A stretch of 64,000 bases of DNA from Pythium myriotylum. Lineage: Eukaryota; Oomycota; Peronosporomycetes; Pythiales; Pythiaceae. The stretch covers positions 248,001 through 312,000 of the forward strand of contig JALJCQ010000011.1 in assembly GCA_023091665.1 (NCBI GenBank), in the 5' to 3' direction. The position numbers and the translations under genes were made by a program. Shown here piece by piece: positions 18,738 to 29,550 of this stretch. The stretch's first letter is position 1; each line of letters opens with the position of its first letter. The notes below the pieces were generated by a model that did no database searches, was not told the DNA's origin, and saw only the letters and a program-made list of their open reading frames with translations.

Positions 18738-20228
18738 TCAGTCAACTGGTTGAGGGGGTCGTGTGGCGTTGGTGTCTCCATCAAACTCGTCTATGAGGTC
18801 CATCGATTGGTGCTCGCTGGGTTTATCTTCACGCTCTAGTGCTTGCCGAGCAAATAGTTTGCTGGTCGCGCTGGGTTGTCGCACAGTTGAAGGAGTGTCA
18901 AGCTCGGCTGCTGCCTCGACTGTTGGTTGCGGATTTGGCTCGACGCCTTGTACGTTCTCGACTGTCGGACCCGTTGCCTCATCCGTCGTGACCGAGTTAC
19001 GACTGCTGGCACTCTTGGAGTTTCGGATCCGCTCGAGACTACGCCGCAGTGACTGCGCGGCCATCGCGACGATCACGCTAGTGCGGAACTTCTTTTGCAT
19101 CGACAACTGATATGCACCGAGACCCTTGGAGATTGACACCTGGAGTGCCAAGCGTGGGGTCGTTGGGTCGAGGAACCAGGCATGAGCAAGCGCCTCTTTA
19201 GCTGTCGGACGCTGGGCCGGATCGGGACTCAGCAGCAGCTTGAGCAGCTCCTTGGCCTCGGACGAGATCTCGTCCTCCCAGAGTGCTGGCTCAGATAGTG
19301 AGTATTTGCCGAGCAACACGTTGCTGATGATTTGGTCTTTGGTTTGTCGGCCATCGGGATCGAAGGGGTGAATTCCGCTCAGTAGCACGTAGAGGACGAT
19401 ACCGATACTCCAGATGTCACTCTTGGGTGTCGCCGAGGGGTTCGAGACTCGAGGTCGCACGGTTTCTACTTCGGTTGTGCTCACCGCTGAAGGTTCTTCT
19501 TGGTGTTGGGACGCGAGCATCTCGCGAAGGACTTCGGGTGCGCAGTACGCCCATGTGAGCTGCGCGCACCCGAAGCAACTAGTCCCGCCGATGGGCATGG
19601 CCGTACCAAAGTCGCTGATCTTAATGTGAGCCTGCTTGGGGTCCTTGGCCGTCAGCAGCAGATTCTCTGGCTTGATATCCCTGCCAACGAACACCGAGGC
19701 GTAAGAAGATTCAGTTCACTCCTCGTGTTGCGATCGTCCTACGAACCGGTGGACGATTTTCTCTCCGTGGATCCTAGTCAGCGCCTCGAGCATACCGCGC
19801 GCGAATCGCTTAGCGTCCCACTCAGAGTAGGCCCCTTCCTAAACGCATTCAATGAGTCTTCTCCCTCCCCCTCAGCGACAGTATCATTTACCACCCACAC
19901 TGATGAGCGCGTCAAAGAGCTCTCCGCCCTGGGCCTTTTCCGTCACGAGATAGACGTACGTCGGGGACTCGTACACATGGAGCAGCTCGATGATGTTGGG
20001 GTGCGGCGTGCACTGCTGCATGGCGGCGGCCTCGTCCTCCCAGAACCGCCCGAGCGCGTCCTCGGCGATCGCGGCCTTGTCGATGCGCTTGACCACGACG
20101 TCGTCGCCCGAGCGCCTGCTGCGTCCGTGGAAGACCGCGCCGTAGGACCCTTTGCCCACGGCCGCGGCCTCGTCGACGTCGTAGAGCCGCGCAAAGACCG
20201 CCGCGCCGCTGCTCGCGCACACGCCCAT
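18738..20228 (-). CDS. CAMK-like Ser/Thr protein kinase with N-terminal acylation signal
   Basis: Three exons: 20228-19892, 19834-19747 and 19680-18738, giving 455 residues. Donors are GTAAAT and GTTCGT. The first acceptor could lie 4 nt away, so that junction is less sure. Kinase motifs: GKGSYGAVF glycine loop, VVVKRIDK lysine, GGELFDALI, HRDIKPENLL catalytic loop, DFGTAMPIGG, CAPE, DIWSIGIVLYVLLSG and a final HAW helix. The N-terminus MGVCASSG combines Gly2 (myristoylation) with Cys4 (palmitoylation), predicting membrane attachment. A Ser/Thr/Glu-rich insert of about 25 residues separates CAPEVL from the DIWS block. The C-terminal 140 residues are Ser/Thr-rich and unordered. It shares a 270-bp bidirectional promoter with ATP synthase subunit b. 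Confidence 0.85.
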
Positions 20229-20497
20229 TGCTCACTGCCGCTTCGGCGGCCATTTCTATAATGGGTACATCTGCGACGTGTGCAGCCCTCCTCAATAGCA
20301 GCCTCTCGATGTCGCGCGAAGGTCGTTGTTCGTCTCTTGTTGCGCATGCGCACCGTAACGCGCTCTTGCGTTGCGCGACCGCGTGGCCGTACGTTGCTCC
20401 CCTCCACGACTGGTCTCCTCCGCTGGTTTCTGGCCCCCCCAAGGCCACACACACGCCAACTGATCGCCTCAGCAGCTCCGCTCGCTCGCTCGCCGTC

Positions 20498-21486
20498 ATG
20501 CTCTCCCGCGTCGCCTTCCGCTCGGCGCTGCTCCAGGGCCGCGCGCTCCAGGCCGCGCGCCCGGCCGCCGCCGCCGCCTCGTTCCACTCGAGCGCCTCGC
20601 GCCGCGAGGAAGACAAGCCGGCGCCCGCCGTGCACCCCGGTCTGCTCCCGCAGTACGGACTCGACGACTGGAAGATCACGGCGCCGCTCGCCGCCGCGCT
20701 CGCCATCCCGCTGCTCCACAAGGGCGTCTACGTGCTCAACGAGGAGTCGCAGCTCGCCGCGTGCTTCTTCCTCTTCTGCACGTCGGTCTACAAGTTCGGC
20801 GGCGAGGCCATCGCCTCGTACTTTGACGCGCGCTCGAACGCCATCCTCGCGTACGTCGAGAGCCCCGAGAGGCGCACGGTGGATTCGTGGCTAATATCGC
20901 TCTTGTTGCTGTGACGCGCAGGGAGCACAACGCCGTCGAGGACGCCAACATCGAGCTCGCCAAGGAGACGCTCGAGACCCACAAGGCCATGCTCAACATC
21001 CACGAGGACATCGCCGCCGTCGCCGAGGCCCACAAGGCCGCCGTCGAGCTCATGTGCGAGGTCCAGTCGTACAAGCTGCGCCACAAGACCCGCGAGACCT
21101 TCGTGAAGAACCTCGAGTCGATCCGCCAGATCGAGGCCAGCTACAACTTTGAGCTCCAGAAGGCCATGGTCGCCACGGCCACCAAGAACGTCCGTGCCTT
21201 CCTCGAGAAGGGCGACAAGACCGTCAAGGCCGCGGCCTTCAAGAACGCCATTGACGTGCTGTCGCAGGTTGAGGGCGAGGACAAGGAGGACGACGTCGCC
21301 GCGCTCTTCGCCAAGGAGCTCCGCGCCTACGCCACGTCGCTCGAGGCCAAGCAGGGCCAGGTCATCCAGCTCACGCCGGAGGAGCAGGCCGAGCTCCAGG
21401 CCGACTTGGACGCCTACATGAAGCGCTTCGACCTCGAGACGGCTGACTTCAAGGCCGCCAAGGAGATCAAGCTCGAGCTGTTGTAA
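20498..21486 (+). CDS. Mitochondrial F-type ATP synthase subunit b
   Basis: Two exons, 20498-20850 and 20922-21486, with a GTACGT...CAG intron of 71 nt, giving 305 residues. The N-terminus MLSRVAFRSALLQGRALQAARPAA is an Arg/Ala-rich amphipathic mitochondrial presequence. Next come two hydrophobic stretches (ITAPLAAALAIPLL and SQLAACFFLFCTSVYKF) and a long charged alpha-helical stalk (from EHNAVEDANIELAKETLE to the C-terminus). This is the layout of the peripheral-stalk b subunit that holds F1 against Fo in the inner membrane. The assignment rests on layout and helix pattern rather than a diagnostic motif. Confidence 0.75.
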
Positions 21487-21693
21487 GCTGCCGTCGTGGA
21501 AAGCGTATCGTGCGTGCCTCGGACAAAGTAATCAAGGAAGCGGTGACGGACGGTCCGTGAGGAGACGACGAGGCGACCGTAGAAGCCGACGCGCGGACCT
21601 CGCGAGCGAGGGAACCGGGACGAACGGTGTCTTTGGAAGCTACTCGCAGCCTTGTAACACGAAAAAAGCACTGAAAAAATGACTGGTTTTATT

Positions 21694-22353
21694 CTAGAAT
21701 CGTTTGGCTTTCGTGAACGAGATGACGCCGCCCGTTCGGAACCCCGTTGGGCTCAAGTCGTAGATCGGACCTGGCGCGCCGCGTCCCTGTCCAGCAGTCG
21801 ACCCACGCTTGTCGGTGCCGAACGTCGGCGAAACGGCTTGCTGTCCGACTTTGAACGAGCTCTTGAGCATGAGATTCGGCCCGGGGCCTTCAGACTTGCC
21901 TCCAAGCGGCTGTCGCTTGGCTGTGCCGATCTTTGGCGTCGGCGACGTGCCGATCGACGTCGCGATCTCGTAAATCGGCCCCGGTGACGGCGTCGCATCA
22001 CTTCGCAGCGGAGACCGAGGAGCGTTCTCGAACGCCGTGACGCTGCTGTTGCGACAGAGTGAGCTGGGTTGCCTACCGCACGAGTCTACAGCCTTGTAGG
22101 ACCCAGGGCCAGCGCAATCGTTCGACCGCTTGCGACTGAGGTCCCAGTCCTCCCGCGTGCTCGTGCCGAAGCTCTTTTTGGAGCCCGTGCCGATGGAAGT
22201 CGGAAGTGCGTACAAAGCATCCGTCAGGTTGTTGGACTCTTGCCACTTGAATCGCTTCTCGGTTGGAGTGAAGGCGCTGATGGTCGGGTGGACGCCATAC
22301 TTCGATGGTGAGTCGAAGAGAGGGAGCTGCTTCTTGGGAGAAGGCGCCGCCAT
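21694..22353 (-). CDS. SHIPPO-repeat (ODF3/STPG-like) flagellar protein
   Basis: 219 residues, ATG 22353, no intron. At least four PGPxY-type repeats, spaced by about 30-50 residues: AGPGSY, SPGPIY, EGPGPN and APGPIY, with repeated SIGT/FGT spacers. This is the signature of SHIPPO/STPG proteins found in axonemes and on microtubules; in an oomycete it fits the zoospore flagellum. It is short, basic and low in complexity outside the repeats. The neighbours are not obviously flagellar, though the next gene is a coiled-coil protein transcribed in the same direction. Confidence 0.75.
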   Translation of the reverse strand: MAAPSPKKQLPLFDSPSKYGVHPTISAFTPTEKRFKWQESNNLTDALYALPTSIGTGSKKSFGTSTREDWDLSRKRSNDCAGPGSYKAVDSCGRQPSSLCRNSSVTAFENAPRSPLRSDATPSPGPIYEIATSIGTSPTPKIGTAKRQPLGGKSEGPGPNLMLKSSFKVGQQAVSPTFGTDKRGSTAGQGRGAPGPIYDLSPTGFRTGGVISFTKAKRF

Positions 22354-22577
22354 GGTCAAAATGACACCCACCGAGCAGCGATGAACGATGAAGCATAACA
22401 CACCGACTGCGATGTCGAGGCGTTCGTCTCGGGAGTCTGAGGATCTTGAAAACTTCGCGTCGAGCTATAATTACGACCTCTCGTGCTCACCACCTCGTCG
22501 AGGCCGAAGACGAAAGACGGAAATTGAGGAAAGATGTTTGACTGGCGAAATGATAGATGAAGAATTCTCAAAACGAA

Positions 22578-24566
22578 CTATGTTATGCTCGCTTGTCGGC
22601 GGGCAGACGAAGCTTCTGCTACGAGCTCTGATGTCCGCTTTTCCACCAGTTTTGGTTGAAGTAGCTTCTCCGATTGAAATGGCTTGCTTATTGGAATTGA
22701 GCTAGTCGCGCTGCTTCTTCGATCTGTTGGAGTGATTCGTCGCCATCTCTTCCATTGATCCTCTTCAGCTTGTCTCATGGACGGATCAATCGTGAGGTGT
22801 GGCGCGCGAAGACAAGCAGTTGCGTTCTTTTTCCTAGGTGAAAGAGGCGTGGGGCGGAACGAATTCTCTCGTTCAGTTATCGAGCCTCCTCCAACGTGAG
22901 ACATGCGATTCGATACTCGTCCTGATACGAGAGCCTGTGCTGTGCGAGCCACCATGACAGCATGGGTTGTTTCCGCAACTACGTTCCGAAGATACACGTC
23001 CTTCCAGCCCTGAAACCACTTTGTCAGGACACTTGCACGAAAATTTTGATGTCAGTTTTACCTGGAAAGCCAGTGAGCGCAGCTTCTGGTCGTGAAGCGT
23101 ATCAATGCGGCAAAGAAGACCTTCCACTTGAGTCGCCAACGCCTCTTCTCTCTTATCAGCAGCCAGCTGTATCGTACTGAGCTCAGCTTCGTGTTTCACC
23201 CTCGTGTCTTCTCTTTGTTCCAAAAGCGTAGCAACTTGAGCATCGCACCGCTCATTGATACGCATCCTCTCCAACTCCAGTCGACTCAAGACCTGTGGAA
23301 AATTGCCTACTTTATAACATAAGAATGTAAGGAAAAGGCCGACAAACCCACTTTTGACGTGAAGGTCGCCTCGAAGAGCTCTTTCCAAGCACACAGATCT
23401 TTCTGTTGGGATGCCAACCACGACTTTGCCTGTGATACCATGTTTCGACTCGCTTGTAACTCTCCATTGAGCTTTCTGCTCGTGGCTAAGAGCTTCTCCT
23501 TCTGATAGATTGTCTCTGCCTCAGTGTTCTTCAGCCGAAGCGCTTTCAATACCAGTGTTTCCGCTCTCCACGCAAGGAAAAGGTCGCGAGAGAAATTCCT
23601 TCGTTTCTGCAAATCAACTTGTGCTTGTCGCCAAGCAGCCAAGCGAAGGCGAGTGATCTCAAGGCGCTCGCAGGCCTTAGTGAGCTGCTGAATGTCGCTA
23701 GATCTTTCGAGAAGCTCGACTTTCGCTCGATCAAATTGCGCCACAAGTCCCTCTGCTCTCACTCTCTCTGCCTCCAGCTCGGCGTGTTTCACCGCGAGGC
23801 GAGACGCCAGTCGAGACAATTCTTCATTCTATGCCAGACGATCGCAATGTGAGTGAGGGTTTTCAACGACTAGCAAATCCCCAGATGAATCCTCATACAC
23901 TTGCAGACAATTGTGACCTCGCGTGGTCGCGCTCTTCCGTCAACCTGGAGATATCACAGACCATGGCTTCCATGCGAGCCTTGGTGTCTGTATGCTGAAG
24001 ACCTAGAGTGAGATTCCCTGTCTCTGTCGGTGCTCCTCCCATATCATCTCACCACAAGGACCGCCTCTGTCTTGTCGACACTCACTCGCTCGATTGTCCG
24101 TTTGAGACCCGAGATCTCTTCTTCCTTCGTGAACAAGCGTTGGCGAAAGTCCTCGACCGCCTACGCCGCCTCGCTCAGACGATCGATCCCACCTCCAACG
24201 CCCAAACACACATCTTACTCGTTCATGCTGCTGGTCTCTCTTCGCCGCGTCTTCCTGCAGCACCCGCCACTTGGCCGCCGCCGCGTTGGTCTCCGCCTCG
24301 AGCCGGCACTTGTCGGCGCGCAGCTTGGCGACCGCGGCCTGCAGCTCCTTTTCGTTGCGGCGGTGCGAGTCGAGCTGCGTCTGCAGCTGCCTCGCGGCCT
24401 CGCCGTGCGCGTGCAGTTCCCTGGCTCGCTGCTGCTCCAACTACATCCACGGCCGTCAGCTCCCAGCAGACCCACCGAGCCCCAACGACGCGGCCCTCAC
24501 GGCGTGGAGCTGCCTCACGGCGTCGCAGTCGTAGCCGCCCCCGCCGCCACCTGTCTCATTGCGCAT
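22578..24566 (-). CDS. Coiled-coil protein, seven exons, about 532 aa
   Basis: Exons read from splice signals and phase-0 joins: 24566-24501, 24440-24219, 24160-24086, 23994-23899, 23828-23352, about 23292-23062, and 23009-22578. Donors are GTGAGG, GTAAGA, GTGAGT, GTATGA, GTGGGT and GTAAAA. The N-terminus MRNETGGGGGGYDCD is short and glycine-rich. From exon 2 to exon 6 the protein is almost continuous heptad coiled coil (EQQRARELHAHGEAARQLQ ... EELSRLASRLAVKHAELEAERV ... LELERMRINERCDAQVATLLEQR). The C-terminal 140 residues are basic and Ser-rich without heptads. No family is recognisable; centrosomal, ciliary or tethering proteins all look like this. Confidence 0.65.
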
Positions 24567-25120
24567 CGCCTCTGCCTCTTTCTCACGCGGGGCGGTTGGT
24601 TGCCTGTCTATTTCGAGCATCGACGGCGTAGCTGCTCACGAGCCACGCGCGCGCCATCGTGATGACGCCCCGCGCGAGTGGCGTGACGGCCGCTCATGCG
24701 ATTCGTGATGACGCCGTCAAATCTCGCTGATGACCTGCGTGATGGGTTCACCAACTTCGAGCATGGGAACAGAAATGCTGACGCGACGGAAAAACCTCGA
24801 TTTTATCATGCTTTTCGGGCGGATTTTTGGAACAACGAGGGCTGTCGATGGGACATTTGGCCAGTGTAATACGACGCTTGGCGTCTCAACCGTCATTCCG
24901 GCCGAAAGTGAGGTTTTATTCCCTCGTTTCCTGTTGGAATTGACTGCCGCCAACGTCAACAACCTCGCGAACCCTTCGCGTGACTCGACCAACGAAAGCG
25001 TCGCAGTTCGAGAACACCCGCTCCGGAGTCCAACGCCAACGCCCCAACGCGCCAACGCGCCAACACGCCAACTCGCCAACTCGCCAACGGACCTGCCGAG
25101 CAGCTCTCGTCCACCACGTC
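24567..25120. promoter_or_regulatory. Bidirectional promoter region with clustered TGACG boxes
   Basis: 554 bp between divergent genes. TGACG, the core of CRE/bZIP sites, occurs at 24663-24667, 24684-24688 and 24709-24713, the outer two in the shared context GTGATGACGCC. The spacing is about 20-25 bp. No gene is visible. Confidence 0.35.
25029..25089 (+). repeat. Short tandem repeat of CGCCAACNC units in the acyltransferase leader
   Basis: About seven imperfect copies of a 7-9 bp unit based on CGCCAAC, ending about 30 bp before the ATG at 25121. Probably in the 5' UTR, since the distance to the start codon is short. Confidence 0.7.
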
Positions 25121-26596
25121 ATGGCGCTCCACGTCTTCTCGGCGCTGAACCTCCTCTGGTTCCTCTGCAACAGCGCCGTCATCAACAGCATGCAGTTCAC
25201 CATCTACCTCTTCCTCCGCCCCTTCGACAACGCGCTCTACCGCAAATGCATGGGCGCCGTGCAGGCCATCTGGGTCGGCGTCGCCTCCTCCAGCTTCCCC
25301 GAGACCAAGCTCGTCATCACGTGCGTCGTGTCCGCTTCCTTCGGTCGCGCGAGCTTCTAATCTTGTGGTCGTGTTGAGCAGCGGCGAGCTCCCGGTCGAC
25401 ACGACGCGCCCGGCGATTATCATCGCAAACCACCAGGTCGACGCCGACTGGTGGTACATCTGGCAGGCCGCGCGCCACTTTGAAGGCGCCGGCAACATCA
25501 AGATCGTGCTCAAGGACCAGCTCAAGTACGTGCCCATCGTGGGCTGGGGCATGCGCCTCTTCGAGTTTTTGTTTTTGCGGCGCAGCATCGACCACGACTC
25601 GAAACACATCAAAGGTACGAATTCTCTCTAGCGATTGCGGGCGCTGACCAACACGGCGATTGAACGATGCGGTGCGAGTAGAGTACATGAACAGCCTCAT
25701 CAACGACGACTTCCCCTTCTGGCTCGTCATTTTCCCCGAAGGTACGACCATCCACACGGAATACGTCGCCAAGACGAAGGCTTACGCGCAAAAGTGAGTG
25801 TGCTCTGCTTGCGAAATGGGTGCGGAGGAACCGAATTCTCATTAACGGATCTTGGTCAAAGAACTAATCGCCCCGACTACAAGCACGTCGTCCTGCCTCG
25901 AACCTCGGGCATGGAGATCATTCTCGACGCCGTCAAGGACGTTCAGCCCGACATCTACGACCTCACGATTGCGTTCCCATCCTACTCGGGCGAGATCCCG
26001 ACGTTTGACATGGGCTACGACCGCAAGATCGACACTCAAGTTCCGTCCATGAAGAGTCTCCTGGCAGGCAAAAACCCTGGCTCCGTGGCGATCCATGCAC
26101 GGAAGTTCGCCTTCTCCGAGGCGCAAAAAGATCTCCAGGGTTTCTTGGATACCCGGTGGGCCGAGAAGGACGTGCGTCTGGACCACTTCATCAAGCACCA
26201 GGCCTTCCCCGTCGAGAAGAACGAGCAGCAGTACTCTCTCTCCACTCCGGTGCGTACCATCGATTCGTAATGTGCGGCGCATAGTTTTCTCATCACGAAA
26301 TGCGCTTCTTTAGAGCTCGGTGACCGCTGTGTTCCGCCTGTGGTTCGGTGTCACGATCTCATTTTTGCTTCTGCCATTCGTGATGCTCAGCTTCTTCCCA
26401 CGTACGTAAGGCCACAATGCGTGCTCACCTCCGTATCTGACATTGATATCCGCCAGTGTACACGTTGTGGGTTGTCTACTGCTTCATCTACTCGATCTAC
26501 GACCGCACAACCAATTTCTGGTGGCCGTACATCTTCAACCTCGTCCTTGAGCGCGCGAATAAGACGCGCGACAGCCTGAAAATGAAGACCAAATAA
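25121..26596 (+). CDS. 1-acyl-glycerophosphate / lysophospholipid acyltransferase (PlsC/LPLAT, LCLAT-AGPAT3/5 type)
   Basis: Six exons: 25121-25320, 25382-25614, 25682-25793, 25862-26249, 26314-26401 and 26457-26596. Introns are 55-68 nt with GTGCGT, GTACGA, GTGAGT and GTACGT donors, and phases agree. Product 386 residues. The acyltransferase motifs are NHQVDADWWYIW (the NHxxxxD catalytic block; here the His is followed by QVDAD), VGWGMRLFEFLFLRR (motif II region), FPEGTT (acyl-acceptor motif) and YKHVVLPRTSG (motif IV). An N-terminal hydrophobic stretch and two C-terminal spans (FRLWFGVTISFLLLPFVMLSFF; LYTLWVVYCFIYSIYD) point to the ER or mitochondrial membrane. It acylates lysophosphatidate or a lysophospholipid; the exact acceptor cannot be read. 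Confidence 0.88.
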
Positions 26597-26754
26597 GCAA
26601 TTCAACCACTTTTCGATGCTTGACTGGAAATGGACAGTTAAGTGAACGATTCGACCTGTTTAATGCCCCGGGGCTTCGAAAGCAAGAATCCCCAATGCCA
26701 AAATGCAGTGTTTTTCTCCTATATTTATGGTGTCTAACTTCCTCTATGCTTCCT

Positions 26755-27689
26755 CTATGCTTCGTCGATGCCAACCCAATTCTGAAAGGTGAGAACAAAT
26801 TCCTGAAATGTGATCGTGCCATCACGATTGAGGTCCATCTCTTTTATCCTCTCCGCTCGAATCGCCTTCGTTGTCACGCCGCTGGACTTTCGCTCAAGCT
26901 TTCTGCGGTTCGATGCTTCATTGTGCTTCTGCATGACCTTTCTCACTTCTCCGATTTGAATCGTGCCACTCGCATCGTCATCGAACAACAAGTATGCCGT
27001 TACTATGAGTTCAAGTGTTTTGGAGATGATTGCCGGTGCATCGGCTCGCGAGCTGCTCACGCTGCTGTCTCTCCGGTCAGTCGATTGACCTTCAGCATTT
27101 TCATCCGGCGGGGGTGGCAATGTCCGCAGAATGCACTCGAAATTGGTGATCAGACCAAGGAGATACGCAATGGCGAGCGACACGACGAACTCATTGTGAC
27201 TCAGGCTGTTGTCTCGCACCATGTCCGACTCGTAGAAGATCTCACGCATATCTGTCTCATTCATTTGGGCCCCAAGAGCGTCAAGAGCCTCTTTGAGGCC
27301 CTCAAAATTCAATCCGCTCTCGTTCTGGTGAAAACTCGGGTGAGCGCATGAAAATAACGGAGGGAATTCCAGCAAAGAAGACTTACAGCATACTGGTAGT
27401 AGATTCCGTGGATGGTCTCGAACGCGTCTCGTGCCATGGCAAACCGCAGCACTATCCGCTCAAAGTTCATGGACCTAACCTTCGCGTGAGCTTGTCGTCT
27501 CGTCATGTTGAGCTCACGTAGCGTTTGAACAATGCGAGCATCGATCGCTGTCGTCGGCTCGCGAGGTACCTCAGGTACAACTTGATCGACTGTTCGTTCG
27601 CTACTTCGTTTATTTGGCGTCGAATCTCGACGTGCTTCTGACAAGCCGTCCGTGGCAGACGATTGAGGCTTCGATACTCCTCCTCCCAT
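26755..27689 (-). CDS. EF-hand calcium-binding protein with N-myristoylation signal
   Basis: Two exons, 27689-27387 and 27324-26755, joined by a 62-nt GTAAGT...CAG intron; 290 residues. Two clear EF-hand loops in the C-terminal half: DDDASGTIQIGE and DLNRDGTITFQE, each with acidic or oxygen ligands at positions 1, 3, 5 and 12. An earlier loop near SDMVRDNSLSHNE has lost ligands. The N-terminus MGGGVSKP has Gly2, Ser6 and Lys7, a good myristoylation context, so the protein may be a membrane-attached Ca2+ sensor. A Pro/Ser-rich hinge (RTLPPPPDENAEGQ) separates the two EF-hand lobes. No enzyme domain is present. Confidence 0.85.
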
Positions 27690-28207
27690 GGCTTGCCGAC
27701 ACGAAGAGTCAAGATGCGGGAATCGACCTGGACAGGAAGGGTGTATAGGCTCAAAGATCACAACGCTCAAAGCGTTTGGTCTCACCAAGACATCGCGCGC
27801 TCCAAGCAGACTATTCAAGGGTCTGCTGTATCAGCTCAGATCACACGACAGCTTCACTGTCTGGGCGGTATATTTTGGGATCTGAGCCTGCAATATTCTT
27901 TGCACCATAATTGTAGTCTTCCAAGATCAAGGGACACCAAGGCTTCACGTTGATCCCCGATACAGATCCAAGTCGAGCTGCTGGGTGTTCCGATGGATGC
28001 GCAGTAGTCAGTCTAGCCTTTGGGTCGAGGTTTTCTGATATATCGCCTTCCACTATATCCACCAACCGCTCAAAACCACGATCAATCCCAAGAAACGCTC
28101 ATGAAACGAGTGGTGTCATTGGATTGTGATAAGCACTGCTCGACAGGATGAGCAGGCATAATATCATAGGTCGCTGAGGGGTTTAATTAACTATTCTGTG
28201 GACAGCA
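27690..28207. other. Intergenic, no gene seen
   Basis: 518 bp, more AT-rich than the flanking coding DNA. It marks the step from the compact housekeeping block into the accessory region. I see no RNA gene or repeat. Confidence 0.4.
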
Positions 28208-28756
28208 TCAAAGCAGCACAATCGCTACGCTGAGTACGGCAGTTGCCGCAACAGATAGTGCTGGCACTGACGAAAGTGCGGCACTTTTGGTTGTAGGAGC
28301 TGGTACTGGACTCGTTGGCGGAACAGAAACCTGTGGCGGCAGATTGCTGGTCCCATTGAAGTCCTGCGCTCCGCTACCAGACGTTTGAGCATTGCTCACC
28401 GTCGAGGGGGACGGAGTGTCGGTCGAGCTCGTGGTGTGCGAATTCGACGAGCCATATGGGTAGCTGTTGCCCGACGTGCCTGTGGTGCCGTCCTCACCGG
28501 AAGGGCGAGTTCCTCCAGTCGTGCCGTCTGAAGTACCGTCGTTGTGTCCACCACTTGTGCCCCCGCTAGTGCCACCTCCATGGCCTCCGCTGGTGCCACC
28601 ACCGCCCCCACCCCCGTGACCTCCGCTCCCGCGAAGCACACGGGCGACGATGGCGTTTTCGGACAGAGTGCCTTCCGAGAACGTGTGTGGAGTGCCGGCC
28701 TGGACAAGTGCACACGCACACAGGAACGAGACGAGGAGGCTGGAGATCTTGACCAT
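28208..28756 (-). CDS. Small secreted glycine/serine-rich protein with RxLR-like motif and GPI-type tail
   Basis: 182 residues from ATG 28756. Signal peptide at 1-20 (MVKISSLLVSFLCACALVQA). RVLR at residues 39-42 lies in the distance window used for oomycete RxLR host-targeting motifs, but no EER-type acidic block follows. The body is Gly/Ser/Thr-rich (GGHGGGGGGGTSGG repeats, then Ser/Thr/Pro). The last 20 residues (SVPALSVAATAVLSVAIVLL) are hydrophobic, as in GPI-anchor addition signals. I favour a wall- or membrane-attached mucin-like protein; the RVLR may be coincidental. It is divergent from the cystatin gene, which has the same secretion and tail layout. Confidence 0.7.
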   Translation of the reverse strand: MVKISSLLVSFLCACALVQAGTPHTFSEGTLSENAIVARVLRGSGGHGGGGGGGTSGGHGGGTSGGTSGGHNDGTSDGTTGGTRPSGEDGTTGTSGNSYPYGSSNSHTTSSTDTPSPSTVSNAQTSGSGAQDFNGTSNLPPQVSVPPTSPVPAPTTKSAALSSVPALSVAATAVLSVAIVLL

Positions 28757-29550
28757 TTCGGTTGAGTTGTAGGGTGAATTAGAGAATGACCGTGTTGCTG
28801 TTGCAGCCAACTGCCACATCGACTAGGGCTCGAACGAAGTGGATTCGATGGGTTCATCGAGTAAGGAGAAGGATTCGTGACTGGGTGTGGGAGATGTGCG
28901 ATAATGAGTGGGACCAAATGTACTGAATAAACACGGATCGCGGTGGGGAAACGCCAGCACAGAACCTCACCAACGGCTTAAAGATGACGCTATATCAGTA
29001 TACAAGAAGTCGCTAATCCAAAGTCGAAAAATCTCGTGCAGAGACCATGGGTGCAGTGTCCTACACTACACCCGTGCCTGCATCGACGCGTCCATCTCCT
29101 CCTCCTCCTCATGAGTCACGAGGCAGAGTCGCAGTGTGTGGCTTTTGTCAAATGGTTGGGGACTGCGTCTCGATTGACTGAGAGGCCTCCTGGCCATGAG
29201 CGACGGATAGGACAGGCATCTCTCTACAGTAGCAGGCTGGCCCGTGATCCACCTCACGACGCATTCTACCCACAGATGCGACGCGCTGGGGCTTCCCGAC
29301 GAGTCTCCGAAAGAGAGCACGACCAACCTCAGTGGGTCCCCCATGGGTGTCAAGAAGGACCCTTGTGAGGCACATAAAAAGGCTCGTATACCGGTTGGAG
29401 ATACCGTACAGTACCGGTATTTATTTCCGTCTGAACCCAACTCAGTCGAGAACTCCAGATAGTAATACCGGTATTATCTTCAAACTGACTGAGAACTCAG
29501 ATGCGCACTGGATCAGGCGCATCGGATCTCGAGCTCACTTGCCGATCGCC
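28757..29550. promoter_or_regulatory. Divergent intergenic region with TACCGGTA palindromes
   Basis: 794 bp between two secreted-protein genes. A 14-nt perfect palindrome TAATACCGGTATTA lies at 29463-29476. Related ATACCGGT or TACCGGTA sites occur near 29388-29396 and at 29412-29419. They sit 75-165 bp before the cystatin ATG, a position suited to a dimeric regulator. A short CTC microsatellite lies near 29098-29112. No gene seen. Confidence 0.35.
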
